A DNA stretch of 64,000 nt from Cynocephalus volans (GCF_027409185.1 NC_084463.1:156724369-156788368), one strand, 5' to 3'; shown: positions 12,795 through 24,409, counted from the first letter of the stretch. Made by a program: numbers and translations. Notes: generated from the letters alone by a model not told the origin.

Positions 12795-13115
12795 TCTCCG
12801 TTTCTTTGCTTATGCTGCAGTAACAAACAAAACCCCAAACCTCAGGGGCTTAAAGCAGCAAGGGTTCTCTCTCTATCATATCCCACTGTGTTACAGGGAA
12901 GGCAGCTCTCCAGGGCAGCCGACTCCATGTGGTGACTCAGTGATCCAGGCTGCTTCCATCTCTTGGTTCTTCCATCCCGAGTGCAGTCTCCACCCACAGA
13001 GAGTAGGAAACCCACACCTGCTCCTAATCACTCAGACTGAGAGTGGCATTCCTCCACTCCTCCCATAGCGTGTTGGCCAGAGCTAGCCACATAGACCTTA
13101 CCTAACTGCAAAGGA
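12795..13115 (-). repeat. LTR-like dispersed repeat, family not assigned
   Basis: Shares the 'catgtggtgactcagtgatc' block and order with the repeat at 11075-11460. Old and diverged, with no coding content. Confidence 0.5.
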
Positions 13116-13129
13116 GGCTGGAAAATGTA

Positions 13130-13480
13130 ATAATCATCATAAACATTTATTGAGTGCTTTCTATATGCCAGGCACTTAAATATTCTTTTCTGAATCCTCA
13201 GCTTAACTCTATGAACCAAATTCTACTGTGACCCCATCATTCAGACAAAAAACAGGCTTAGGGGGCTGGCCAGTAAGCTCAGCTGGGTAGAGCACAGCCT
13301 TGTAACACCAAGGTCAAGGGTTTGGCTCCCTGTCCTGGCCAGCTGCCAAACAAAACAAAACAAAACAAAACAAAAAGCAGGCTTAGGGAAGTTAAGGCAG
13401 TTGTCTGAGGGAACACACCTCATAAAGGTGGGGCTTGAGATTTGAACCCAGATCTCTGTGCATCTGGAACCCACCCTCTT
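13130..13480 (-). repeat. MIR SINE relic interrupted by a younger SINE
   Basis: Reverse MIR from 'tttattgagtgctttctata' to 'gatttgaacccagatctc'. It is split at 13262 by the tRNA-Ile-like monomer at 13263-13376, with 'caggcttaggg' repeated on both sides. Confidence 0.75.
13263..13376 (+). repeat. tRNA-Ile-like SINE monomer with CAAAA tail
   Basis: Single tRNA-like unit 'ggctggccagtaagctcagc' to 'cctgtcctggccagc', followed by a (CAAAA)n tail. The 11-bp duplication 'caggcttaggg' flanks it (about 13252-13262 and 13378-13388). Confidence 0.85.
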
Positions 13481-14099
13481 GCTCCCCATGCTGTGTTTCT
13501 TGCTGATCACTGCCAAGCAATTCCATTTTAGGATCGAGATTGGGTTCTTATTTTCCACTCCATCTCACTTCCATCTTCCCAGTAGTCATGAATTTTTAAA
13601 CCTTGTTCGAGATCAACAAGTTCACCCAGAGGAGACAGTAAAAGAACAGAACAGGCAGAAACAGAACAGCCATCAAATAAGCAAGATAGAGTTCTTCCAG
13701 GAAATGTCTGCTGTGGGGGCGGGGGATGAACTACTACAAGAAGTTATGCTAGGATAGTGGGAGGTGGGAGAGGGAGCATTCCCACCGTCAAGCAATCGTT
13801 TCCTTTTAGGAAAGAGAAAGAGAGAGAGATATCGGATTTAGGCCATTATGCTCTGGTTATTTCAGTTCCTGGTAATGATGTAGCTCAGTGAATAGAGCCC
13901 CCAAAGCACTTTTTAAAGGTGGGCCCCAGTCCTGGGCAGCTCTCCTGCCTCACTAAGGCTCACGAGGCCTTTCTAGAGGCCCAAGTCACAGTGCAGAGAA
14001 ACTGGGAATGGCCCAAAACTGGCAGGTGGGCCTGAAGTCATCCAGCCCTATCTGCCGGGATGCGTCCTGGACCCGATCTGTAATCCCATAATAATCACA

Positions 14100-14345
14100 T
14101 TACCTGTCACTCTCATTGCCCACTGTGCAGGCACCATGCTGGTTCCTTTCTTACAGTCCTCATTTCATTCTCACAGCCACCTGGGGAGCAGCCATCATCC
14201 TGCTATATAGAAAGGAAAGCGAGATGCAGGGAGATTGTCTGGGCCTCCTTCCTGGCTAGTCTGTGACCGAGCTAGGATCCGAACCTACCTCAGTGAGGCC
14301 CCAAAACCCACGCTCTTAACCTAATGCAGGCCATTCAGACTCTGG
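14100..14345 (-). repeat. MIR SINE relic
   Basis: Reverse MIR with 'cactgtgcaggcaccatgct', 'ctcacagccacctggggagc' and 'ctcttaacctaatgcaggcc'. Confidence 0.7.
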
Positions 14346-14406
14346 ATCCACTTCCCCCAACTCAGTTACTAAGGCATCCTTGAAGCAGCTGAGCCCATCG
14401 GGTGGA

Positions 14407-15011
14407 TGTATTAGTCCGTTTTGTGTTGCTTATAACAAAATACATGGAACTGGGTAATTATAAAGAAAAATGAAATTTATTGCTTACAGTGTTTTTCTTT
14501 CTTTCTTTTTTTAAAGAGATGACCGGTAAGGGGATCTTAACCCTTGACTTGGTGGTGTCAGCACCACGCTCACCCAAGTGAGCCACAGGCCAACCCTATA
14601 TAGGGATCCAAACCCATGGCCTTGGTGTTATCAGCACCACACTCTCCCAAGTGAGCCACGGGCCGGCCCTATTATTGCTTACAGTTTCTAAGGCTGGAAA
14701 ATCCAAAGCCCAACTGGTGGTGGTGAAGTGGTCCAAGGATCTCACATTGCATGTTGGTGGAAGCAGGGAGAGCAGAGAGCATGAGAATGAAAGACTCTCC
14801 TCTTTTTTTTAAAGCCCTCAGAACCACGCCCTTGACCACCATTTTTAATCCATTCACTACTGCACGGTCCTACAATCCAATCACCTATTTAAGTCTCCAT
14901 TTTTCAATTACCATAACAGTCACAGTGGGGGCTAAGATTCTAATACATAAACTTGGGGGACACAATTCAAGCTTCAGTGAGTTTTGGGGGGACATAATTC
15001 AGTCCACTACA
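14407..15011 (-). mobile_element. MaLR-type LTR containing a nested SINE
   Basis: Starts 'tgtattagtccgttttgtgt' and ends 'cataattcagtccactaca', the usual reverse-strand MaLR LTR ends. It is interrupted at 14490 by a full dimeric SINE whose 14-bp target duplication restores LTR continuity when removed. Confidence 0.85.
14491..14671 (-). repeat. tRNA-Ile-like SINE dimer nested in the LTR
   Basis: Reverse dimer from 'gatgaccggtaaggggatct' to 'gtgagccacgggccggccc'. The perfect 14-bp duplication 'ttattgcttacagt' lies at 14477-14490 and 14672-14685. Confidence 0.95.
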
Positions 15012-16216
15012 GTGGGGCAGCCCCCACTGCTCAGGGCTACCCCGAGAAGCAGTTGCATAAATCCAGGCCTCCCTGCTAACCCCCATCCCATGAAAAAGAG
15101 GACCCCAAGGGATTCCCTCTTTATGCCATGTCCCAGCTTCAAATCTCTCCCCCAAGAGGGTCAGTTGGAGTTGCTGGGAGCCAGGTGGTCTCACGGGGGG
15201 GGAGGTGGGGCACCTGACCTGGGTAAGGTTGGTCAGGTAGGCTCAGAAGAATTTGGGTTTGGAAACAGTGCTCCCATTGGCAGAATCAGAGGCGGTGGGG
15301 GTGGGGTGTGTTGGTGAGCTCTGTTCCCAGGACCTTGTGTCCTCCGTGATTCATGGACACATCTTGGGGTCCGGCCCATGAGAAATTGCCAGTGCAGGTC
15401 CAGCTGGTCCCAGAGAGACTGGCTGAGTGTGGGCTGGGGTGAGGAAAACTTGCCTCCACACTCTCCAGTAACAAGGCAGAGGAGAGGGACCTTGGAAGGG
15501 GGTGGGCTGGGGTCCTGCTATCTCTGTTGGTGGGGAGCATGGGGAAGGGGACGTGGAGCAAGGATCATTTCAGTATCCATTTGAAGGAAGAGTTCCAAGG
15601 CCTCAAAGCCAAGCAAACAACACATCCTAAACTAAAAGCAAACAAGCCAAACACCCTGTTCTGCTGTTCTGGCTCAACCCCCTTTTCACAGGCAGCAGGA
15701 CCAGTGAGGGGTGATTAACTAAGGTCACACAGCACCATTTATGCCAGAGCCAGACCTCAAACCCAAGTTCTAGAAGAGGCTCAGAAAGGAGCAGGGATGT
15801 GACCTCAGCTCACCCAAGACATTAGCATTCCTGCCTCTTCCTATCCCACCTCAAAGGGCTCAGTCCAGGTCATCCCTGGAGGCAACACCTGGTTATATCC
15901 AAACCCCACACACACTCCCAGCACCTCAGGGCCCACCCGAGGCCAGGAAACCTTACTCTTTGTGCTTGCCCCAGCCTCCAGCATGGGAATTTCAAAAATA
16001 TGAATATAATGAAGTCCTCTCTCCCTGTCACCTCCAGCCTCCTGGCTTGTGAGGGCTCAGTTGGCTCAGCTGAGTCCAAGGAGTCTGCTTCCCACCTCCT
16101 AGTCACATTGGCTGATTTGGACGATTTCAAACCTTTCTTATGTTGATTTTTCACGTAGCAGTACCCAGCACAGACTGAGGAGCTAGGGGCAGGAGAGACC
16201 ATGGGAGGGATAAGGT

Positions 16217-16217
<1 letters not shown>

Positions 16218-16251
<34 letters not shown>

Positions 16252-16401
16252 TGACCGGTAAGGGGATCTTAACCCTTGTCTTGGTGTTGTCAGCACCACG
16301 CTCAGCCAGTGAGCGAACCGGCCATCCGTATATGGGATCCGAACCCGGGGCCTTGGTGTTATCAGCACCGCACTCTACCGAGTGAGCCACGGGCCGGCCC
16401 A
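16218..16401 (-). repeat. tRNA-Ile-like SINE dimer
   Basis: Reverse dimer with a poly-T head. The duplication 'gataaggtcttttt' begins at 16209 and 16402. Little diverged from the other dimers, so probably young. Confidence 0.95.
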
Positions 16402-17063
16402 GATAAGGTCTTTTTTAAAGGATTTTTAAGAACTGTCATTGAAGGTCAGATTTTGAAGACAGTTTGGAGAACCGCTAGCTTAACCCACGAGGCAATATTG
16501 AAGTGGTTACCAGCACGACCTTTTGTAATTCCTAAAAATTAACAGCCACAGAATGACACTTTCTACCTCCTAAAAAGTGGCCTAGACCCTTGGTTTCATT
16601 CTGCCACCTGCTGATGGGACCACAATGGTTGAGACCTGTCGAATTGTTAACACGGTGGAGAGGGTCTGCATCTGTTCTCTCACCCACAGGCCCTCTCTGG
16701 ATTCCTGCTAAGGCTGTTAAACCTCATGTGGAACCCCAAACCAGATGAGGAATTGAATCTGATCCCAAAATCTCAACGCCTCGCCATCACACCTCAATCC
16801 ATCTCACCGGGGATGGTATACATCAGACCACCAGTAAGGAAAATAATGATAATAAGCTCCAAATTGACCTGGGGTAAATTAAAAAACTTTAACAGTCAAA
16901 CAGTTTTCAATAGCTCAGCCCTTAAGTTCAGTAACTCATTTGAGAAACAAAAACTAAACTAAAATCTACCTGTTTAACTAGATGGTCTCAAATTTTCTGG
17001 CATCCAGCTGGTTATCTTAAACAGAATTCTAAATTCTCTTCTAGTCTCATCTATGTATTTCTT

Positions 17064-17249
17064 TCTTTCTTTCTTTCTTTCTTTCTTTTTTTTAAAAGAT
17101 GACCGGTAAGGGGATCTTAACCCTTGACTTGGTGTTGTCAGCACCACCCTCAGCCAGTGAGTTAACCAGCCATCCCTATATAGGATCCGAACCCATGGCC
17201 TCGGTGCTATCAGCACCACACTCTCCCGAGTGAGCCACAGGCCGACCCT
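17064..17249 (-). repeat. tRNA-Ile-like SINE dimer
   Basis: Reverse dimer with a TTTC-rich head. The perfect 17-bp duplication 'tcatctatgtatttctt' lies at 17047-17063 and 17250-17266. Confidence 0.95.
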
Positions 17250-17321
17250 TCATCTATGTATTTCTTCACAAAATCCTATGGTAGAATTCTATGCTGTTTT
17301 CTTAAAAGGAAGAAAATCTTG

Positions 17322-17462
17322 GGCCAGCTCCGTGGCTCACTTGGTAGAGTGCTGCGCTGGGAGCGCGGCGACGCTCCCGCCGCGGGTTCAGATCCTATAT
17401 AGGACTGACTGGTGCACTCTCTGGCTGAGTGCCGGTCACGAAAAAACGACAAAAAATAAAAA

Positions 17463-17492
<30 letters not shown>
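17322..17492 (+). repeat. Variant SINE with a different tRNA-like core
   Basis: Starts like the others ('ggccagctccgtggctcac') but carries a GC-rich insert, 'ctgggagcgcggcgacgctc', before 'cgcgggttcagatcc'. The second part, 'ggctgagtgccggtcacg', is followed by an A-rich and (AAAT)n tail. This is a distinct subfamily seen once in this window. Confidence 0.8.
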
Positions 17493-17493
<1 letters not shown>

Positions 17494-18094
17494 GCCACGT
17501 GGAAACCTGGGACCCAAAATGGCTAGTGAAAGGAGACCTATGCCCAATATTGCATAGGCCCTAGTTAACATTAACTGATAAGGGGATAGATCTAATACAC
17601 CAAGTTTTTGGCTGGGAAACCATAAATATGTATTTGGTAAAAACAGCTAAAACTCAACTGGGCTTTGTATAATTTGCTCTGATAAATAGATGCCTATTTA
17701 CTAACCTGAATGTATAAAAATGTTCTTATCAGCACACATCATTGCCTGGGTTTACTAATCAAACAGGATTACTAGCGGTCTTTTCACTTGACTGCTCTTA
17801 ATACAAAATTGTAAAAGGTTTTCTTTGTCCCTTAGATAACTGGTTTAAGAAAACTTATTTCATGATAATTTCTTGTGCTCTCTGCTTTTGAAACCCTTGG
17901 TCACTTTGGTTTTATTTTTGTAATAATTTGTGATTTTATTCAACTAAGTGTTTTAAGCCTTTTGTTATTTTACAAAGCTTTCCAAATCTAAAAACTGAAA
18001 GCTCAACCTTTTGGTTTAAACTAACTTTGAGGAGTTCCAAGGGCCCTGGAGCTTCTCAAAGGATACAAAAAAGATGTATCAAAACTAATTGGCT

Positions 18095-18259
18095 GGGCCA
18101 GCCCATGGCTCACTCAGGAGAATGTGGTGCTGATAACTCCAAGGCCCCAGGTTCGGATCCCATGTAGGGATGGCTGGTTAGCTCACTGGGTGAGCATGGT
18201 GCTGACAACACCAAGTTAAAGGTTAAGATCCCCTTACTGGTCATCTTTAAAAAAAAAAT
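18095..18259 (+). repeat. tRNA-Ile-like SINE dimer
   Basis: Forward dimer. The 13-bp duplication 'aaactaattggct' lies at 18082-18094 and 18260-18272. Confidence 0.95.
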
Positions 18260-19560
18260 AAACTAATTGGCTTTTTTGATAAATTAAGACTATATGGGAA
18301 AGCATTGTCAGTATTGAAGGTGTTATGGATATGTATTCCAAAATTTTGTAAGGTTCTTAAATATCTGTGTCTTGATATAAATACTACTGGTCATAATCTT
18401 GGTTTAATTATAATTTTAAAATGTTATGTCTTCAAATATTTCATGAAGAAACTCTGACAGGTACAGTTTCCTGACAAACTTTGAGTTCATTGCTTTAAAC
18501 TAAAGTTCCAAAATTCTAATGAAGAAACTGATGGGTTTGTGAAATTGTTCACAAAGGTCAAAACAACAAAAGTTAATTAGTGAACTAATTTATGGGTTTT
18601 TACAATTTCCTTATTTTGAAACACTGCTGGTTCTCTTAATGTTTTGTTTTCCAAATTTAAGAAAACTCTTTCTCTCTCTTAAGCTATCTATGACTAACAA
18701 CAGTTTGGTAAAATATCATTTAAAAACAGAAATTAAAGCATTTGTTTTCTCGCTATTTGATCCCCCCAAATTTAATAACTTTAAGTATCCTTATGATTAT
18801 TATGGCAATGTGGCTATTTTTATAAGTTCAATAGGAATTAACTCTTTCTCTCTTTATAACAGGATATAATTTAGAACTTCGGATATAAGTTAGCATGTCT
18901 CACTTCTAAGTTGCTGACCCCCCTTTCATGTTGCCTTAATTTGGCCCAACTGCTGCTTCATCCTGCTGTTCATCCCCCCCCACCCCCGATGTGGGACAGA
19001 TCACCACCTGGGAAAGGGCCTTCCCGGCAGCATGGGATTTATACAAAGAAAAGAAAGACCTTTTCAATCAAGATATTGATCATCAGTGCTTTTATGAGGA
19101 ATGCCTTGATCATAAAGGGGGAAATAATGCCTTCTCTACAAAAGCAGTTCTCTAAATATTCCTGGCCTAAAGAGGGTGTTTGTAACTTGGATGAGACATC
19201 CTGTTCTTAAACAAAAGACTTGTAATTGATCAAAAATTTTACAAAAGACTAGATGTTTTAAAAACAGTAATGTCCTGGACAGGTGAACATTAACAAACTC
19301 TCTGGACTCAGAATCAACTATTATACAGAGCAGAATCCCATTCTGGAGTTTCAACAATTGGTAATTACACCCAATTTACAGCACCTGGAAGGATGCCAAT
19401 GCAGCCACTCTGAGACGATGACATCAGTCCTCACCTGAAGTAAATTAAAAGGACACCATGCTAAATGATACCAACTTTGCTTTAAATGCTTTTGTCTTAA
19501 CTGTGAAAACCTGATCTATAGCTTTTGCTTTTTCTTTTAAATAAATAAAATGGGGGGAGA

Positions 19561-20121
19561 TGTGGAGTATGCATAAAGCAAATATACTTCACAGGGCCTG
19601 GTTTTCCAAAGCCTTGCAGTTTCAAATATTGACCTTGCAAAGGACAGGAAATTTTCCCCAGGCTATCGTCTCTGTTGTAAGATAAATAATTGTAACACAG
19701 CAAGGTTGTTGGCTCAAAGACGACAGGTTACGGATTGATATATAAAGATACTGGGAAATTGCTGTAAGAAGAGAATGTTTGCTAAGATCAAGTTTTGTTG
19801 GTGGATCAACTTAACTTCTTGAAAATTGCATTATAGAATGTCACCTTGCCTGTCTTACTGAATGTTACCAGTTTCTATTGTTAAACTTGTTAAACTGTAC
19901 TTAGCAAAAACCCCACCTATGTTCTCTTCCTGTAACTTCCTGGTCTGGAGAATAAATGTGGGATGAGAACCCCAATTCGTGGTTAATTTCCCAAATGGAA
20001 GGAACACCTCACTCTTGAGGGTTCCAGGAGATTAACCCCTTTTGGGGGCTTCTCACTGCTCAGAAGCGATAGGCTTTGAGTAATCTTTGGCGGCTCCATC
20101 AACCAGGGGAAAAGGGGTGAC
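19561..20121 (+). mobile_element. Endogenous retrovirus 3' LTR
   Basis: Begins TG (tgtggagtatgcataaagc) directly after the polypurine tract and closes near 'aaaggggtgaca'. It holds the poly(A) signal AATAAA near 19952 ('ggagaataaatgtggg'), followed by R/U5-like text. The TG...CA ends and the adjacent polypurine tract are seen directly. The right border is approximate, and the family is not assigned. Confidence 0.7.
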
Positions 20122-20154
20122 AAATCCGTGGGAGGCAAGGCAACAACCTTTAGA

Positions 20155-20385
20155 ACCAGGCTGTCTATGTTCAAATAATGGCCCCTCCCCTTACTAGCTG
20201 TGTGACCCCAGACAAGTTATGCAGCCTCTCTGTGTCTCTGTTTCTTCATCTGTAAAATGCAGGAGTTGATGCTACCCACCACATAGGAATGCAGTGAGGT
20301 TTAAATTTGCTAATATGTGGGAAGTGCTTAGAACAGTGCCCAGTACCCGATAAACCCTGAGTGGGAGTTTGCTGTTATTGTTACA
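20155..20385 (+). repeat. MIR SINE relic
   Basis: Near full-length forward MIR: 'tagctgtgtgaccccagac', 'tctgtttcttcatctgtaaa', 'agtgcttagaacagtgccc'. Confidence 0.85.
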
Positions 20386-20886
20386 CTATCAAACTCCTGC
20401 TTGAATGCCTCCTGGGATGGGGAGCTCACTCCCCCCAGGGCAGCCTATTCCCCTAATAGATGGTTTGTTGTGTTAGGAACCTCTTCAATAAGCTGAAGTC
20501 TGCTGACCTCTCTCTTCCTGACAAGTCCTGGTTCTGCCCTCTGAGGCCAGCCATAAAGACACATCAACCAAAGCTAAATGACACACACTTGGTGGTGTGC
20601 TGGTTCATTTGCTTGAGTTAATTCCCCTTTGATTAACTGCTGCCCACACAGCCCAGAGCACAGAGTACAGATATCTGTCCCTGTTCAGAATTCAGCAGTC
20701 CAAGGGTGGTGCCCTCTGGCCTCGGAGGCCTGGTAGGGCCTGTCCCCATTGGGCTTGGGGTGTCCTCTCGATGGGTTCTGAGCCCCCACTTTCCAGGGGA
20801 GGCAGGTGCTGGTCCAGGGTGTCCAGGGCTAGCCCACACGTATCTGTAGCCCCTGCCTTCTTATGGGAGGGAAACGAGTGAATCTT

Positions 20887-21066
20887 GAAGCCAGCCCATG
20901 GCTCACTCAGGAGAGTGTGGTGCTGATAAGACCAAGGCCATGGGTTCAGATCCCATATAGGGATGGCCGGTTAGTTCACTGTGTGAGCGTGGTACTGACA
21001 ACACCAAGCCAAGGGTTAAGCTCCCCTTACTGGTCATCTTTTCAAAAAAAAAAAAAAAAAAAATCC
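20887..21066 (+). repeat. tRNA-Ile-like SINE dimer
   Basis: Forward dimer with a pure A-tail. Imperfect duplication 'gagtgaatctt'/'gagtgaatttt' near 20876 and 21069. Confidence 0.9.
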
Positions 21067-21229
21067 AAGAGTGAATTTTACTGTTCAGGACTGGGCAGGT
21101 CTAGAAAGGAGAAGGTGGTTGCCCATCTGGTCAGGGCAGTCCATCCCTTTGGAAAATCACTGAGCTTCACCAAGTGGTGTGAGAGCCCACTGTTATGGTC
21201 CAGTACTTTACAGAGAATTTGCTGGCTTG

Positions 21230-21410
21230 TTCCAGCAGGAAGGGTGCAGATTCCGGAGTCAAACGTGGCTTTGGAACCCAGCTCCATCCCTTCCTGCCTG
21301 TGAGGCCTCAGGCAGTGTCCTCATATGTTAAATGGGCATAATAACAACAGTTCCTTCTTGTAGGGCTGGAGCAAAAAGTGTGAGTGCCACACATGGAGAA
21401 AGGGCTTGAT
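21230..21410 (+). repeat. MIR SINE relic
   Basis: Forward MIR with 'ggtgcagattccggagtcaa', 'cctcaggcagtgtcctcata' and 'aaatgggcataataacaac'. Confidence 0.65.
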
Positions 21411-21560
21411 AAATGGAGTCAGTTATGGGCAGAAAGTGGGTGAGGGGGGTCCAGGATTTCCAAATTACTCTCAAATCTGGAAGGACTGTTTAGTCTGTTC
21501 CTTCATTTTACAGATACATAAACTGAGGCCCAGAGGTGATAGGTTCAAAAGTCACCCAGC

Positions 21561-21716
21561 GGGCTGGCCCGTGGCTCACTCGGGAGAGTGGCACCAGGGC
21601 CCCGGGTTTGGATCCCTATATAGGGATGGCCGGTTTGCTCACTGGCTGAGCGTGGTGCTGACAACACCAAGTCAAGGGTTAAGATCCCCTTACCGGTCAT
21701 CTTTAAAGAAAAAAAA
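21561..21716 (+). repeat. tRNA-Ile-like SINE dimer
   Basis: Forward dimer whose first unit lacks part of its middle ('gagagtggcaccagggcccc'). The 14-bp duplication 'aaaagtcacccagc' lies at 21547-21560 and 21717-21730. Confidence 0.95.
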
Positions 21717-22344
21717 AAAAGTCACCCAGCAATTTGGTTGCCACAGGGACCCACGTCCCAGTGATTGTACCCTAGGTTCCCACCCTATGTGGGCTCCAGC
21801 CCTTGCCCTCCCAGCTCCTTGCCCAGTCCTGCCCCTTCTGTTCTGGAGAGCGGGGGGCGAGGGTGAGGCCGGGTGGGCAGTGGCTGGGCGAGTAGCCACT
21901 CTGTCTCCTCCTGGCGCCCCTTCAGGAGCACCCCCAAGCCTTGTTAGGGCAGCACCTGAGGCATCCCCTGCAGTTCCCAATTATGACCGGTGGGTGTCGC
22001 CACACAGCAAAAAACCACACGGCTCCTGGAGGACCCCGCTGCCGGACCTAGAGGGAGCTCAGACTGGGAGAGCCACCGCCTCCTGGCACTCCTGCCCAAG
22101 TCCTTCCCACCAGCCCAGGCAGTCCCCAGCAGCCCAAGCGCTTCCCTAAGGACACCCTAAGGGACGATTTCAAACCTTTCCACCACAACTTCCGCCCCCC
22201 ATCCCCACCCCTCCACCTGTCACAGCCGCCCCGTAGGCTGCTTCTCCCAGCTGGGGCTCCAGCCACACCCACCCGTCACTTCTCCCAGCCTGCCAGGCAC
22301 TTCCACACCTCTACTCTTACGGAGCCTTCCACGTGGAGTGCCCG

Positions 22345-22560
22345 CCTTGGCCTTTGCCTACTACCTGCCAGACACTGCCTGGGGTATTTCAAATCCACCA
22401 GCAACCCTGCAAGGGTTACTGGCTACTGCAAGGGTTAGTGGTTACTCCCTGCCTACAGGTGCAGAAACAGGATCAGAGAGGTGAAGCCCGGGTCACCCAG
22501 CAGAAGCAGGTTGAGCTCAGGCTTCCAAATTGAGCTTTCTCTCACTGAATCACACTGGCT
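22345..22560 (-). repeat. MIR SINE relic
   Basis: Reverse MIR: 'ctacctgccagacactgcct', 'ggatcagagaggtgaagccc', 'cagcagaagcaggttgagct'. Confidence 0.7.
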
Positions 22561-22689
22561 ATGTCTGAATCCCCCCCTGGACTGTGGGCTCCCTGAGAGC
22601 AGGGCCATGTGGAATTCCTGTTTATGACCCTTGGGCCCAACCCTCTGCCTAGCAGGCAGTGAATACTCAAAAGGCACCTCTTTTCAGGG

Positions 22690-22905
22690 ATTTTCCCTAT
22701 CTCTTAGAAGGCACTTACCATGCACCAGGTACTGGGCTAAGTGCTTCACGTGGATCACAACCCCACAGGTAGGTACTGTTATTATCCCCATTCTCCAGAA
22801 GGAGAAACCAAGGCACAAGTAACATGCACCAAGTCTTACAGTTATTTCGTGGTAGAGCCAGGGCCCACATCTGGCTCCAGAGTCTGAGCGCTTGCTCGTA
22901 ACCAC
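22690..22905 (-). repeat. MIR SINE relic
   Basis: Reverse MIR: 'accaggtactgggctaagtg', 'tactgttattatccccattc', 'aaccaaggcacaagtaac'. Confidence 0.8.
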
Positions 22906-23329
22906 TCCTCCAGACACACTTTGAGGAGGGCCACTCTCTCCCTTTGCCCTGAGCGACCACCCCACTATGGTGATCTCACCCTTCCTGTGTCTCATGAGTG
23001 CAGGTCCCGCGAGCCGCTGTCAGTAGACTGGGTGTGTGCATTCACTCCTGTGTCCTCGCAGCCTCTGATCCCTGAACAGAGCTGTTACTCTGAAGGGTTG
23101 GTGCTAACACCCTTCTGCTTCCTCTGTGGCCCTCTCTAGGTCTTAGTCATCTCTGAGTCTCAGGGCCTCTCTGTGGGGGGTCAGTTGTGGCCACCAGGCT
23201 CCTCCCTGGGGTCACTGCAGGGTGGGTACGATGAGGGCACCTCCCAGGTAAGGGCAGCACCTTTTTTTTCATTCACACCTCACTGTCCCTTAACAGCAGG
23301 GGTGCACTGGAGGCTGCTCATACCAGCCT

Positions 23330-23650
23330 GGAGGTGAAACTTCCAGGACACTTGTGCATTGGTTGTTAAACTCTGCTATTGTTAAAAATTAAATTGCGTA
23401 AACTTACAGTTAAATAAATTATATTTAAACAAAGATAATACATACTTAAAACTCATCTGCTAATTATTTTGTGCATTTTTCTGTTATTTGTGCTCTCGAG
23501 GTCACTTACGTCTATTGTATCTGCATGATGGAAACACCATGTAGTGGTAGGTGACTTCTCAAGTCCCTGTTCAGTGAAATTGCACTGGTAGTTTGCAAGT
23601 AGTGTGATAAGAGTATTTACACCACAGAAATTGGCAAATGCTACAAATCA
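23330..23650. repeat. AT-rich dispersed repeat, not assigned
   Basis: An AT-rich block in GC-richer surroundings, with 'cttccaggacacttgtgcat', 'taaacttacagttaaataaa' and 'aaattggcaaatgctacaaa'. It has the feel of an old DNA transposon fragment, but I cannot name the family or its ends. Confidence 0.35.
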
Positions 23651-23849
23651 GAGCTCCACCCCCCTTCCCAGATCCAACTGTTGCAGTAGTAGGAGACTGC
23701 AAGGCAACTTGAGCCAGAAGGCCTGTCACAGAAGGACCAGACTATGGAGCTGGCTCACTCGGATTTGAGTCCGAGCTCTGCCTCCATCCACTGAGTGGCC
23801 TGGGCTCTTTGCCCGTGAGCCTCACCCTTCCTGCCTGCAAAGAAAGGCT

Positions 23850-24025
23850 AGAGAACAGCAGCTTTAAAAAACTGAGCATCTACTCTCTGCCAAGTGCTGA
23901 ATCCATGCTCTCATTAAAGCTGCCAGCAGCCCTGTGAGGTGCATGCACTTACATCCTCGGTTAAGATGGGGAGACAGGGGCGTTAAGAGGACAACAAGTA
24001 CCTCATCAAAGGTGACAGATCAAAT
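23850..24025 (-). repeat. MIR SINE relic
   Basis: Reverse MIR: 'actgagcatctactctctgc', 'cctgtgaggtgcatgcactt', 'gttaagatggggagacaggg'. Confidence 0.65.
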
Positions 24026-24037
24026 GTGAGCCATGCT

Positions 24038-24240
24038 TTTTTTTCTGCTGTTTCTTTTCTTTTTCTTTCTTTCTTTTTTTTTTTTTAAAGATGACCGGTA
24101 AGGGGATCTTAACCCTTGACTTGGTGTTGTCAGCACCACGCTCACCCAGTGAGCTAACCGGCCATCCCTATATGGGATCCGAACCCGTGGCCTTGGTGTT
24201 ATCAGCACTGCACTCTCCCGAGTGAGCCACAGGCCGGCCC
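24038..24240 (-). repeat. tRNA-Ile-like SINE dimer
   Basis: Reverse dimer with a T/TTTC-rich head and the end 'gtgagccacaggccggccc'. It sits in a MIR-derived setting, with short imperfect 'tgagcca' flanks. Confidence 0.9.
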
Positions 24241-24409
24241 TTGAGCCACACTCTTAACCGCTAAGGTTTATTGGCATTGTGATAATAGTACCCAGTTCAC
24301 AGGGTGGTTTGGGGCATTGTACGAGGTAATGTGTGTAAAAGGGCTCAGCACAGATTTGGCTCTAGCAGAATATCGTAAACATTAATTTACCAAGAGGCAT
24401 AGGAGTGGG

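Larger units (their letters stand above)
16640..19560 (+). mobile_element. Decayed endogenous retrovirus 3' internal region
   Basis: This stretch leads directly into a purine-rich tract, 'aaaatggggggaga' (19547-19560), and then an LTR, which marks the 3' end of a provirus. A short frame at 16692-16751 reads GPLWIPAKAVKPHVEPQTR and then stops. It resembles the C-terminal tail of a retroviral integrase, with low confidence. The rest is AT-rich, with short frames broken by many stops, and three SINEs have inserted (17064, 17322, 18095). I found no 5' LTR, gag or upstream pol, so the copy is truncated and non-functional. Confidence 0.5.

Noticed and set aside
14751-15317. 188-codon frame
   Set aside because: Lies largely inside a MaLR LTR and reads repeat-derived protein.
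21406-22149. 247-codon frame
   Set aside because: Includes a full SINE and its A-tail (a Lys run); the rest has no recognisable domain or splice support.
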